Shown: positions 7,749 through 16,661, numbered from the stretch's first letter. The stretch is 64,000 bases of DNA from Flavobacteriales bacterium (GCA_947447525.1 CANFJL010000007.1:1-64000); one strand, 5' to 3'. Numbers and translations: made by a program. Notes: a model not told the origin generated them from the letters alone.

Positions 7749-8237
7749 ATGTCCGAAAATAAAGGAATTCCTCAAAAAATAATTGGACTAATGGATATAT
7801 TTTACCCACTATTCAAACGGTTTTTTGATCCTACAACTTACTATTATGCTGTTTGTGGAGTAAGCAATATGGTTTTAAGCTGGATTTTATTTTTTGTATT
7901 CAATAACCTAATCTTTCAAAAAAAAATATGGAATCTACCGTTTTATAAGATGCAATTAAGTTCCTACACAATTTCTGCCACAATCTGCTTTGTAATTTCG
8001 TTTATCATTGGTTTTTCCTTACTGAAATTTGTTGTGTTTACCGCTAGCGAAATTAAAGGAAGGACGCAGTTGTTTAGATATTCACAAAGTGCTGTTATCT
8101 CTTTCGTTTGCAGTTGGTCCTTACTGAAATTATTCATTGTGTATTTTGGATTTTACCAAACAATATCAAATATTTTAGCTTCGATTATTGTGGTTGTTAT
8201 CAGTTACTTAATACAACGGAATTATACCTTTAAATAG
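7749..8237 (+). CDS. GtrA family membrane protein
   Basis: 162 residues with four predicted membrane helices (about 30-52, 74-98, 116-136, 138-158) and the GtrA hallmark YYAVCGVSNM near the first helix. GtrA-family proteins are thought to help flip undecaprenyl-phosphate-linked sugars across the inner membrane for surface glycosylation. It is the last gene of the gldB unit. Its 3' end overlaps the convergent glycosyltransferase gene by 8 bases. Confidence 0.85.
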   Translation: MSENKGIPQKIIGLMDIFYPLFKRFFDPTTYYYAVCGVSNMVLSWILFFVFNNLIFQKKIWNLPFYKMQLSSYTISATICFVISFIIGFSLLKFVVFTASEIKGRTQLFRYSQSAVISFVCSWSLLKLFIVYFGFYQTISNILASIIVVVISYLIQRNYTFK

Positions 8238-9390
8238 CAACTAAACTTCGGTAAATGGAATCGAATTGATCTCCTACTGATGCATAACTAAATTTTTCTA
8301 GAGCATAGTTTTGCAAATCTTTTGGAGGGAATACTATTTCTTTATTAATAATAGTCAGCATTGCTTCCGCTAAACCATTCTTATCTCCTACTGGAATAAA
8401 AATACCATTAGTAGTATTTACATATTCAGGAATACCATTGACTGGAGTTGAGATTACAGGAATTCCAGACATAAACGCCTCTGGAATAACACAGGGGAAA
8501 TTTTCAAAATTACTAAACAGCACTAAAGCCGAACAAGTCCTGATGAAGTCTGCTATTTCTTGAGTGGTCATCGTTGGGTGGAAAAACACCTTTGAGTTCA
8601 GCAATCCCAATTCTCTGGCCAATTCATGCGGTATTTTAACATCGCCATCACTAATGATATGAAAAGTGAAATTAATTTTTTTTAAAGCCAAAATATGTAC
8701 TGCATGTAGCATTCCAATAATATTTTTAGCAGGCTCAAATGCAGTAGAAATATGCACCAATTTATTGGATTCTACAGATGATGAAGGATGAAAAATTGCC
8801 TCATTGACCACATTCGGCACTATGGTGCATTTGACTTTTGCATTATATTCCAATAAGCGATTTGCCAAATCTTGAGATACCGGCATAATATGATCTGCTG
8901 ACAACAAAACCCTTTTACAACTCTTTAAAATTAAGGATGAATAAGCATTTACTCCAGGATGAAATCCACTTGAATGTTCCGAAATAACCAATGGAATCGA
9001 CCATTTTCTCTTTAAAGTAAGGCACCAAATTCCTAATGGATATATTACATTTAAATGAATTATGTTGGGTTTGCCATATTTTTTCACGACCAAGTCACAA
9101 GCTAAACGAAAAGCCTTTTTTGAATTACGAATCGATTGTAACTTAACCAATATGGAATTAGCATTGATATTTTTAGGGAAATAGACAATGATTTCTGTGA
9201 GATTTCCTTTGGTCTTTTCTGAGATTTCAATCTTATGAATGGAAGGGTCTGGAAAAATAGCCAGTACGATTACTTTATTTTTAAGAGCACTAGCTTCTGC
9301 ATGCTTTTGTACAAAATTACCCAAGGTAGGATTCGTCCTGTTGGGATACCAGGAGGAAACAAACAAGGAAGTCAATAGTTCTTTAGACAT
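8230..9390 (-). CDS. Family 4 glycosyltransferase
   Basis: 386 residues with the GT-B layout. The N-terminal domain opens LFVSSWYPNRTNPTLGNFVQ, the linker has HVNVIYP-like and EHSSGFHPG segments, and the C-terminal nucleotide-sugar domain has STAFEPAKNI and the retaining E-x7-E signature in ENFPCVIPEAFMSG. It transfers a sugar from an NDP-sugar, probably in capsule, polysaccharide or glycoprotein synthesis; donor and acceptor cannot be told. It starts one base after the cysteine desulfurase stop and is probably transcribed with it, though a functional link is not obvious. Confidence 0.88.
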   Translation of the reverse strand: MSKELLTSLFVSSWYPNRTNPTLGNFVQKHAEASALKNKVIVLAIFPDPSIHKIEISEKTKGNLTEIIVYFPKNINANSILVKLQSIRNSKKAFRLACDLVVKKYGKPNIIHLNVIYPLGIWCLTLKRKWSIPLVISEHSSGFHPGVNAYSSLILKSCKRVLLSADHIMPVSQDLANRLLEYNAKVKCTIVPNVVNEAIFHPSSSVESNKLVHISTAFEPAKNIIGMLHAVHILALKKINFTFHIISDGDVKIPHELARELGLLNSKVFFHPTMTTQEIADFIRTCSALVLFSNFENFPCVIPEAFMSGIPVISTPVNGIPEYVNTTNGIFIPVGDKNGLAEAMLTIINKEIVFPPKDLQNYALEKFSYASVGDQFDSIYRSLVAI

Positions 9391-9391
9391 C

Positions 9392-10531
9392 TTAAACTAA
9401 AATGCGATCGTAGATGACTTTTATTTGTTCTATTGCAAAATCAACCTCTTGTAGCGTTGTGTAACGAGAAAATGAAAAGCGAACATTAGGCTTAGTCATA
9501 TCTGCATCAATCCCTTCCAGAACATGTGATCCTTTGGCTGCTCCGGATGTACAAGCACTTCCCCCACTTACTGCAACTCCCTTCAAATCAAGGGTGAAAA
9601 GTAACATAGCAGATTTATCTGTTTTTGGAAAACAAACATTTAAAACAGTATACAATGATTTGTCTTCTTCAATTTCACCATGAAAGGAAATGTCAGGAAA
9701 AATTTCTCTTAGTTCATTAATCATGTGGGTTTTTATCCCCTGAACATGTTTTTGATGCGCTTCGATGTCTTGATTCGCTAAGTCTAAGGCTGTCACCAAG
9801 CCAACGATTCCGGCTAGATTTTCAGTTCCTCCTCGCATGCCTCTTTCTTGTGATCCACCATGTATAAAAGGTGCGATTTTAGTGTTTTTATTTACATATA
9901 AAAATCCTGTTCCTTTTGGACCATGAAATTTATGCGCTGCACAAGTAATAAAATCAATATCTAATGCCGCCAAATCAAATGGATAATGTCCCATGGTTTG
10001 AACAGTATCTGAATGAAAATAGGCACCAAATTCGCGACACAATAAACTAACTTCCTTTAATGGAGTTAGGGTAGAAATCTCATTATTGGCATGCATTAAG
10101 GTGACCAATGTTTTGATGTCCTTGGTTAAAAGGGTACGCAATTCGTCTAAATTGATATTCCCTTTTTTATCTAATGTTAAATTGATTATTTCAATTGAAT
10201 TTTTATGACCAATTGCTTCAATCGTATGACCCACCGCATGATGTTCAATAGCAGTTGTGATAATTCTCTTAACTCCTAAATCCTCCACTGCAGCTTGTAT
10301 TGCCATATTATCAGCTTCTGTACCTCCGGAGGTAAAAATTAGCTCTGATGATTGACAATTGATGTGTTTTGCAATTGATCTTCTTGCGGTTTCTAAAACT
10401 GCTTTGGCTTGACGACCATAATAATGAGTTGATGAAGGATTTCCAAAATTATCTTTCAAGGTGGAAACCATTGCTTCTATAACTTCAGGTGCGACAGGAG
10501 TAGTGGCAGCATTATCTAAATAAACGCGCAT
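9392..10531 (-). CDS. Cysteine desulfurase (NifS/IscS class)
   Basis: 379 residues; a PLP enzyme that takes sulfur from cysteine for Fe-S clusters and thiolated tRNA. Conserved points are YLDNAATTP at the start, TSGGTEADN, the PLP-lysine motif CAAHKFHGPKG and the persulfide-carrying Cys327 in GGSACTSGA, a short loop as in the IscS group. No iscU or suf gene is adjacent, so it may serve as a general sulfur donor (for example tRNA 2-thiolation). The gene has its own likely promoter. Confidence 0.93.
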   Translation of the reverse strand: MRVYLDNAATTPVAPEVIEAMVSTLKDNFGNPSSTHYYGRQAKAVLETARRSIAKHINCQSSELIFTSGGTEADNMAIQAAVEDLGVKRIITTAIEHHAVGHTIEAIGHKNSIEIINLTLDKKGNINLDELRTLLTKDIKTLVTLMHANNEISTLTPLKEVSLLCREFGAYFHSDTVQTMGHYPFDLAALDIDFITCAAHKFHGPKGTGFLYVNKNTKIAPFIHGGSQERGMRGGTENLAGIVGLVTALDLANQDIEAHQKHVQGIKTHMINELREIFPDISFHGEIEEDKSLYTVLNVCFPKTDKSAMLLFTLDLKGVAVSGGSACTSGAAKGSHVLEGIDADMTKPNVRFSFSRYTTLQEVDFAIEQIKVIYDRILV

Positions 10532-10546
10532 AAAAAATTCTTTTTG

Positions 10547-10578
10547 CGAAGATACAAATTTGAAGTAAAGAAATCCAA
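10547..10578 (-). promoter_or_regulatory. Promoter of the cysteine desulfurase gene
   Basis: On the minus strand TTG (10578-10576) is followed after 21 bases by TATCTTCG (10554-10547), a one-base variant of TAnnTTTG. The start codon follows 16 bases later. It lies in the 60-base gap between this gene and the sulfur operon upstream. Confidence 0.35.
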
Positions 10579-10591
10579 TTACACCAAAGTC

Positions 10592-12001
10592 TTATTTAGC
10601 ATTGCTTGAACAAGTAAACTTGGTAGTTGCAATAGAAGTTTTAGCAATTGCTGAAAAACCACCTATTACATCAATGATCGAATTATACCCTCTTGATTTT
10701 AAAATGGATGCAGCAATTACACTTCTATATCCTCCAGCACAATGTAGAACGAAAGGATCATTTTTAGGAAATTCTCCCATGAGTTCATTTATAAAATCCA
10801 ACGGAATACTTTTCGCTCCCTCCATATGTTCCGCTTCAAATTCACCAGGTTTTCTAACATCAATTACCAAAGTTTTCGCATCGATTGTTTTTTCTAATGT
10901 TTCCGCTGTAATACGAGAAATAGTATCTACTTCCTTATTTTCTGCAAGCCAGGCATTAAAACCACCTTTCAAAAAACCAATAGTTTTATCATAACCAACT
11001 CTTGAAAGTCGTTTAACAGATTCTTCTTCTTGTCCTTCCTCGGTAATTAATATTATTTTTTGTTCAATGTTGGTTATTAAGGCTCCTACCCAAGGTGCAA
11101 ATTGTCCGTCTAAACCGATTGAAATGCTATTCGGAATAAATCCGGCGGTGAAAACTCCTGATGGACGTGTATCGAGCATTAAAACATCTTCTTCATTTGC
11201 TAAAACTTCAAATTCTCTAACAGATAAAGGAGTTAGACCTCTTTTCATTACCTCAGTTATGGATTCATATCCTTGTTTATTCATAGCGACATTCATTCCG
11301 AAATATCCAGGAGGAGGCAATAAACCATCGATTACTTCATTAACAAATTCAACTTTATCCATATCTGCACGCAAAGCATAATTCATTGCTTTTTGTTCAC
11401 CGATAGTACTTACAGTTTCTTTGGACATATTTTTACCACAGGCACTTCCCGCTCCATGCGCAGGATAAACGGTAACTGTATCAGGCAATGTCATAACTTT
11501 TGAGCGTAAAGAATCATAAAGCAATCCTGCCAATTCTTCCTGCGTCATGGATGCTGCTTTTTGAGCAAGGTCTGGTCGACCAACATCACCTATAAACAAA
11601 GTATCACCAGAAAATAAAGCTTCTGGATTTCCTTCTTTGTTGTACAACAAGAAACAAGTGCTTTCCATGGTATGACCAGGAGTATGCAGCACTTCAATTT
11701 TTAAAGCTCCAAAATGCAAGAATTCACCGTCTTTTGCACTATGGAAATCAAAACTAGCTGTTGCATTTGGACCATAAACAATTGTTGCTCCTGTTGCTTT
11801 AGCTAAATCAACATGTCCACTCACAAAATCAGCATGAAAATGAGTTTCTAAAATATATTTTATTTGAACTCCGTCTCTTTTTGCGCGCTCTAAATAAGGT
11901 TCAATTTCTCTTAATGGATCAATAATAACCGCTTCATTATCGGAAACTAAATAGTAAGCACCTTGAGCTAAACATCCTGTATAAATTTGTTCGATTTTCA
12001 T
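10592..12001 (-). CDS. Persulfide dioxygenase-rhodanese fusion (CstB-like)
   Basis: 469 residues. The N-terminal metallo-beta-lactamase domain (about 1-235) has the ETHE1/persulfide dioxygenase motif THFHADFVSGH (His54, His56, Asp58, His63) and PGHTMEST and SGDTLFIGDVGRPDL. Two rhodanese domains follow: the first (about 262-355) lacks an active Cys, the second has Cys421 in LHCAGGYRS. This arrangement matches CstB, which oxidises persulfides to thiosulfate. The gene downstream of a TauE/SafE permease supports a sulfide-detoxification role. It is probably cytoplasmic, as no signal peptide is seen. Confidence 0.9.
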   Translation of the reverse strand: MKIEQIYTGCLAQGAYYLVSDNEAVIIDPLREIEPYLERAKRDGVQIKYILETHFHADFVSGHVDLAKATGATIVYGPNATASFDFHSAKDGEFLHFGALKIEVLHTPGHTMESTCFLLYNKEGNPEALFSGDTLFIGDVGRPDLAQKAASMTQEELAGLLYDSLRSKVMTLPDTVTVYPAHGAGSACGKNMSKETVSTIGEQKAMNYALRADMDKVEFVNEVIDGLLPPPGYFGMNVAMNKQGYESITEVMKRGLTPLSVREFEVLANEEDVLMLDTRPSGVFTAGFIPNSISIGLDGQFAPWVGALITNIEQKIILITEEGQEEESVKRLSRVGYDKTIGFLKGGFNAWLAENKEVDTISRITAETLEKTIDAKTLVIDVRKPGEFEAEHMEGAKSIPLDFINELMGEFPKNDPFVLHCAGGYRSVIAASILKSRGYNSIIDVIGGFSAIAKTSIATTKFTCSSNAK

Positions 12002-12032
12002 GATCTGAGTTTTATATTACAAAGTTAAAAAA

Positions 12033-12848
12033 TTAGTGGGGTTTTATCAAAAAGGCAGCTAAAACAATATAAATTGCCATCAATAATACGAAATAACCAA
12101 AATACTTTTTCAGTTTAGAGCCTTTGATTTTAGTACCCAAAAGAAGTCCAATAAAAATACCAACAACTGAAGCAATTGAAACATAAAGTAAAAGGCTCCA
12201 GTCTATTTGATCATGTTGTTGAAAAGTACCTAAAAATCCAACGGAAGCATTCAATGCGATAATCAATAAAGAGGTTCCCACTGCTTTTTGGATGGGTAAA
12301 CGCATGAGATTAATTAAAACAGGAATGATGACAAATCCTCCACCCGCGCCGATCAATCCAGCCAACAAACCAACAAGGAGCCCTTGAAGAATTAATTTAA
12401 CTACAAAAGAAATGCTATTCGAATTTTTAGATTTAGAAATCTCCTTTGGATAATCACTTTTGATCATCTTATAGGCCGCAATAAACATGACGATAGAAAA
12501 TAAGACCAAGAGATAAATATCTTTTGAAAACGAAAATCCATCCAATGAAAACAATTCATCGGGCAAGAGCGGCATGATATAATTTCTGGTTAAATAAATA
12601 CTAATGATGGAAGGTATCCCAAAAAGAAAAGCGGCACGATAATCAATATTTCTATGATAAGCAGCTTTTCCAGCACCTACTGCTGAACTCACTCCAACAA
12701 TAAATAAGGAATATAGAATGGCCAATTCTGTTGGAACATGAAATATGTACACAAGAATAGGCAGCGTTAAAATAGAGCCTCCACTACCAATCAAACCTAG
12801 TGTTAAACCAATAAAAAGCGCAGCAATGATTCCTAATACAAATGCCAT
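12033..12848 (-). CDS. TauE/SafE family anion permease
   Basis: 271 residues with about eight membrane helices in two similar halves, each opening with a glycine-rich GLIGSGG or GLIGAGGGFV turn typical of the sulfite/sulfoacetate exporter TauE/SafE family. It lies 31 bases upstream of the CstB-like gene, so it probably exports sulfite or thiosulfate made from persulfide, or imports a sulfur compound. I chose the ATG (MAFVLGII) that begins directly before the first helix; a TTG six codons upstream is possible. Confidence 0.87.
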   Translation of the reverse strand: MAFVLGIIAALFIGLTLGLIGSGGSILTLPILVYIFHVPTELAILYSLFIVGVSSAVGAGKAAYHRNIDYRAAFLFGIPSIISIYLTRNYIMPLLPDELFSLDGFSFSKDIYLLVLFSIVMFIAAYKMIKSDYPKEISKSKNSNSISFVVKLILQGLLVGLLAGLIGAGGGFVIIPVLINLMRLPIQKAVGTSLLIIALNASVGFLGTFQQHDQIDWSLLLYVSIASVVGIFIGLLLGTKIKGSKLKKYFGYFVLLMAIYIVLAAFLIKPH

Positions 12849-12890
12849 TGATAGTATTTTCAACAAAGGTGACTATAATTTGAGGATTAA

Positions 12891-12908
12891 GTGTAAGGTA
12901 AGTTACAC
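12891..12908. repeat. Inverted repeat upstream of the sulfur operon
   Basis: GTGTAA-GGTAAG-TTACAC is a perfect 6-bp inverted repeat with a 6-base spacer. It lies 43 bases upstream of the permease start and about 65 bases upstream of the helicase -7 box on the other strand. The position suits an operator for a repressor of either gene. No regulator gene is adjacent. Confidence 0.35.
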
Positions 12909-12972
12909 AGATGGGCGCAATCGAAATTCAAAGAGTTTTAAGCTATTTCATGGGATTGGTTGAATAATGTTG

Positions 12973-12980
12973 TACTTTCG
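12973..12980 (+). promoter_or_regulatory. -7 box of the RNA helicase gene
   Basis: TACTTTCG, a one-base variant of TAnnTTTG, about 67 bases before the ATG. It predicts a long 5' leader, which is common for DEAD-box helicase genes that respond to cold or RNA structure. TTG at 12956-12958 is too close to be a standard -33 element. Confidence 0.35.
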
Positions 12981-13047
12981 CACTTTAAATACAGTTCTTT
13001 CGATTAAAAAGTTGTCCCAGGAATTGTAGATCACTTAAACAATTCGA

Positions 13048-14166
13048 ATGAATTTTGAACAACTTGGGGTCATTCCCACGATTTTAACCGCAATCGAAAA
13101 ACAAGGTTACACGCAAGCAACACCCATCCAAGAAAAATCTATACCTATTGTCTTAAATCGCAGCGACTTAATTGGTTGTGCGCAAACAGGAACAGGTAAA
13201 ACAGCTGCTTTTTCGATTCCGATTTTACAATTATTGTACGAAAGTCCTGAAAGAAAAAAACACGGAAAAATTCGTTCCTTGATTGTTACGCCAACGAGAG
13301 AATTAGCCATACAAATTGGAGAAAGTATTAAATTATACGGTCAAGGACTAAACATCCGTCATGCCGTAATTTTTGGTGGTGTATCACAACACAATCAAGT
13401 GAATCAATTAAAATCTCATGTAGATATTCTTATTGCTACACCCGGACGCTTATTAGACCTTATTCAACAAGGATTTGTGAAATTGAGCGATCTTGAAATC
13501 TTTGTTTTAGACGAAGCAGATAGAATGTTGGACATGGGTTTTATTCATGATATCAAAAAAATTATCAAATTACTTCCACAGAAAAGACAGAATTTATTTT
13601 TCTCTGCCACCATGCCGAAAGAAATTATTGGTCTAGCGAATACGATCTTAACGGATCCTAAAATGGTAGAGGTTACTCCAATTGCATCTACCTCAGACTT
13701 GGTAGAACAGCATCTTTATTACATTGAGGCAGATGAGAAGAAAAGTCTCTTGATTAAAATGGTGAAAGATCAGCCAAATGCAAGGGTTTTGGTATTCACC
13801 AGAACGAAACATGGCGCTGATAAAGTGGTGAAATTACTTCAAAAAGTACAGGTGAAAGCTGCCGCAATACATGGAAATAAATCTCAAAATGCAAGACAGA
13901 ATGCACTGAGAGACTTTAAAGATCATTCGATTCAAGTATTGGTTGCAACAGACATTGCTGCACGCGGTATCGATATCGATGATTTGGAAATGGTATTGAA
14001 TTATGAGGTTCCTAATATTCCTGAAACATATGTGCATCGCATTGGAAGAACAGGACGAGCAGGAGTTAAAGGAGTTGCAGTGTCTTTTTGTGATCAATCA
14101 GAAAGAGCTTACATTAAGTTAATTCAACGACTTACCAAAAAAGACCTCATCGTAAAAAAGTCTTAA
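13048..14166 (+). CDS. DEAD-box RNA helicase (RhlE-like)
   Basis: 372 residues: nearly only the two RecA-like domains. Visible motifs are the Q motif (GYTQATPIQEKSIP), motif I AQTGTGKT (45-52), PTRELAIQ, TPGRLLDL, motif II VLDEADRMLDMGF, motif III SATMP, and ARGIDIDDLEMVLNYEVP and HRIGRTGRAG in domain 2. RhlE-type proteins normally carry a basic C-terminal tail for RNA or ribosome contact; here it is almost absent (ends DLIVKKS). Likely role is RNA unwinding in ribosome assembly or mRNA decay. Confidence 0.93.
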   Translation: MNFEQLGVIPTILTAIEKQGYTQATPIQEKSIPIVLNRSDLIGCAQTGTGKTAAFSIPILQLLYESPERKKHGKIRSLIVTPTRELAIQIGESIKLYGQGLNIRHAVIFGGVSQHNQVNQLKSHVDILIATPGRLLDLIQQGFVKLSDLEIFVLDEADRMLDMGFIHDIKKIIKLLPQKRQNLFFSATMPKEIIGLANTILTDPKMVEVTPIASTSDLVEQHLYYIEADEKKSLLIKMVKDQPNARVLVFTRTKHGADKVVKLLQKVQVKAAAIHGNKSQNARQNALRDFKDHSIQVLVATDIAARGIDIDDLEMVLNYEVPNIPETYVHRIGRTGRAGVKGVAVSFCDQSERAYIKLIQRLTKKDLIVKKS

Positions 14167-14202
14167 GCTAAAACTTTTTGTGTTTGATTTTGTTTAGGAT
14201 TT

Positions 14203-14853
14203 ATGGTATTTAGTTCCTTTGATAAGTCAGATTTTGTAAATTTCGAGAAACGATATAATGCACTATTTTTTAACTCCTTGTCAGGAATAAAGAATGTGTG
14301 TCTTATTGGCACAAGAGATAAAGAAGGTCTGAGCAATCTTGCAATTTTCAATTCTCTTATTCATGTTGGATCAAATCCTCCTCTGCTGGGTTTTATGATT
14401 CGTCCAGACCTTGCTGATCGCCATACTTTGCAAAACATTTTAAGCACAAATGATTATACGATTAATCTTTTGGTAAAAGGTATGGAGGGTAAAGCGCACC
14501 AAACCTCTGCGCGCTATCCAAAAAATATTTCGGAGTTTGATGCCTGTGGATTTTCAGAAACCTATTTGGACAACTGTAAGGCACCTTTTGTTGGAGAATC
14601 TAACGTGAAAATCGGAATGACATTCAGAGAAAAAATTGACATCGAAAGCAATGGAACGCATCTAATTGTGGGAGAAATCACTGCAATTCAATTTCCTGAC
14701 TTCATTCTTAATAAAGACGGATTTATTGACTTAGCAGCAGTTGAAACCATTGCTTCAAGTGGTGTTGATGCCTATTATTCTGTGAAACTACTTGCTAGAT
14801 ATCAGTATGCAAAAGCAAATCAGGAACTTAAAAAAATAAAAAATGATGAATAA
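14203..14853 (+). CDS. Flavin reductase-like FMN-binding protein
   Basis: 216 residues with the split-barrel flavin reductase fold: KNVCLIGTRDKEGLSNLAIF, PPLLGFMIRPDLADRHT, NILSTNDYTINLL and KAHQTSARYP segments, as in the DIM6/NTAB family. Such proteins bind FMN and pass electrons from NAD(P)H to flavin or oxidise small aromatics; the substrate is not predictable. It lies 36 bases after the helicase gene, and its last 11 bases overlap the DUF2805 gene. Confidence 0.87.
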   Translation: MVFSSFDKSDFVNFEKRYNALFFNSLSGIKNVCLIGTRDKEGLSNLAIFNSLIHVGSNPPLLGFMIRPDLADRHTLQNILSTNDYTINLLVKGMEGKAHQTSARYPKNISEFDACGFSETYLDNCKAPFVGESNVKIGMTFREKIDIESNGTHLIVGEITAIQFPDFILNKDGFIDLAAVETIASSGVDAYYSVKLLARYQYAKANQELKKIKNDE

Positions 14854-15100
14854 CTATTGTCATTATAGCGACTTACCTTCCGTTGAAGCCTACAGAAAAC
14901 CAGAAGTGCCTAAAACTATAACTGCTTTAGAAATAGATCACATTATCGAAATGGCTTGGGAAGGTCGAAGTCCTTTTGATAACATTAAATTACATTTTGG
15001 TTGGAATGAACAAAGTGTAAGGGACCTTATGTGCAAAGAACTAAAAACGAGTAGTTATAATCGGTGGATAGAACGGGTTGAAAATAAAAAAAATTATTAA
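14843..15100 (+). CDS. DUF2805/TIGR03643 family small protein
   Basis: 85 residues. The core EIDHIIEMAWEGRSPFDNI, FGWNEQSVRDLM and SSYNRWIERV matches TIGR03643/DUF2805, a small helical family with a possible helix-turn-helix; function unknown. About 28 residues precede the core, more than in minimal members. Two adjacent ATG codons are possible starts. Its 3' end overlaps the convergent metallo-beta-lactamase-fold gene by 4 bases. Confidence 0.85.
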   Translation: MMNNYCHYSDLPSVEAYRKPEVPKTITALEIDHIIEMAWEGRSPFDNIKLHFGWNEQSVRDLMCKELKTSSYNRWIERVENKKNY

Positions 15101-15798
15101 ACAAAATCAAAAGATTCGCCTGTTTTTAAGAATTTAATTTGAGGATGTTCTCCCACATATTCTTTATTAGCAAAGCGTTCCACTACTCCTGTTCCCAATT
15201 TTGCTTCGTCGTGTGTATTTAGGATCCACTTTGCCTTACAACTTTGAGCAAGCTCCAATAGATTATTTAATCCCAAATTTACCGTTCCTCCCAACCAAAA
15301 TGGCAGTTGATACAAGGTACTTGTTCCTATGAGGACATCTACAGCGAAGCTTAACTTTTTGTTTTTTGTGCCATGAGGAGCAAAAAGTACAGTAGCACTT
15401 TTTGTTTTTAGTAGATAAGTATGATGCACTAAATCAAGTAATCCACTTGGTTTATAAGAAAGCATTTCAAATGGAGCTTGTTCTAATGAAATTAGATTCT
15501 GAAAATATCCCCATGACTTTATTTTTTTTAAAATAGAAGGGGTAGCGATAATTGGTGTAGTCTCGGGAAACTGCAATAATGTTTCTTTATTACAATGATC
15601 ACTAAAGGAATGAGAAATAAAAATAGCGTCGAAATGCGGTAATGCTCCTATTGCTGGTTGACGCGTCACATGTCTTTGAGTCGAAAACCAGGGTGCTAAG
15701 TCGACTTGTTGTGGTGTAAACCACGGATCTACCAAAAGTGAATACGAATCAAATTCCCATAACCAAGAATTATCATCATTCAACTTGGTAAGTCTCAT
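15097..15798 (-). CDS. Metallo-beta-lactamase-fold protein with altered metal motif
   Basis: 233 residues of the UlaG-like group: an N-terminal DDNSWLWEFDSYSLLVDPWF, then ISHSFSDHC where the family has HxHxDH, and NTHDEAKLGTG near the C-terminus. The second His of HxHxDH is Phe here, so one metal site is probably altered and hydrolase activity is uncertain. Start is the ATG that overlaps the accD stop (TGATG); a TTG one codon upstream is the alternative. It ends the aldolase-accD unit. Confidence 0.82.
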   Translation of the reverse strand: MRLTKLNDDNSWLWEFDSYSLLVDPWFTPQQVDLAPWFSTQRHVTRQPAIGALPHFDAIFISHSFSDHCNKETLLQFPETTPIIATPSILKKIKSWGYFQNLISLEQAPFEMLSYKPSGLLDLVHHTYLLKTKSATVLFAPHGTKNKKLSFAVDVLIGTSTLYQLPFWLGGTVNLGLNNLLELAQSCKAKWILNTHDEAKLGTGVVERFANKEYVGEHPQIKFLKTGESFDFV

Positions 15799-16643
15799 CA
15801 ATTCTTAAACAATTTAAGAGATAAAGCCAACTTCTGTCTAATTTCTGTGCGGTCAATTATATAATCTAAAAAACCATGTTCTAACAAAAACTCAGATGTT
15901 TGGAATCCATCAGGTAATTCTCTACCGATTGTTTCCTTAACAACTCGTGGTCCAGCGAAAGCAATTAATGCACCCGGCTCAGCGATATTGATATCTCCCA
16001 ACATGGCAAAAGACGCTGTAACGCCACCTGTCGTAGGATCTGTAAGATAAGAGATGTAAGGAAGTCCTGCCTCAGATAAAAGTCCAAGTTTACCTGAAAC
16101 TTTTGCCATTTGCATTAATGAAAATCCAGCTTCCATCATTCTTGCACCACCTGACTTGGAAATAATCATAAACGGAGCTTTCAATTTAATCGCTTCATCA
16201 ATTGCTCTTGCAATTTTTTCACCCATTACACTTCCCATTGATCCACCAATAAATCCGAAATCCATTGCAGCTACAACAAAATCAATCCCATCCAATTTGC
16301 CTTTTGCTGTTCGGATTGCATCCTTTAAACCTGTATTCTTTTGGGTTGCAACAACACGATCTTTATATTTTTTAGTATCTGTGAATTTCAAAGGGTCACC
16401 AGAAGATAATTTACTGTCTAATTCTGTATATTTCTTATCATCAAAAATCAGATCAAAGTATTGTCCAGCTGTTATGCGCTCATGATGAGAACATCGATCA
16501 CAAACAAAATTGTTTTTTCCTAAATCCTCAGCGGTAAATAAGGTCTTACAATTAGAACATTTTACCCAATAACCTTCAGGAGTTTCTTTTTTATCGTTTG
16601 TAGAAGTTGTTATTCCTTCCGTTTTTCTATTAAACCAACTCAT
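15798..16643 (-). CDS. accD: Acetyl-CoA carboxylase carboxyltransferase beta subunit
   Basis: 281 residues. The N-terminal C4 zinc ribbon (Cys29, Cys32, Cys48, Cys51) is diagnostic of AccD, followed by the crotonase-like carboxyltransferase fold with ISKSGGARMMEAGFSLMQMA and SYLTDPTTGGVTASFA. It joins AccA to transfer CO2 from biotin to acetyl-CoA, the first step of fatty acid synthesis. It starts 18 bases after the aldolase gene and overlaps the next gene by one base. Confidence 0.97.
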   Translation of the reverse strand: MSWFNRKTEGITTSTNDKKETPEGYWVKCSNCKTLFTAEDLGKNNFVCDRCSHHERITAGQYFDLIFDDKKYTELDSKLSSGDPLKFTDTKKYKDRVVATQKNTGLKDAIRTAKGKLDGIDFVVAAMDFGFIGGSMGSVMGEKIARAIDEAIKLKAPFMIISKSGGARMMEAGFSLMQMAKVSGKLGLLSEAGLPYISYLTDPTTGGVTASFAMLGDINIAEPGALIAFAGPRVVKETIGRELPDGFQTSEFLLEHGFLDYIIDRTEIRQKLALSLKLFKN

Positions 16644-16661
16644 AACTTTTCTTTTTTTAGG

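Noticed and set aside
10602-11381. Two frames opposite the persulfide dioxygenase
   Set aside because: Both are antisense to a well-conserved enzyme; their Ser/Pro-rich products are typical of mirrored codons.
12956-12962. TTG as the -33 element for the helicase gene
   Set aside because: Only 10-14 bases separate it from the -7 box, well below the usual spacing of about 19.
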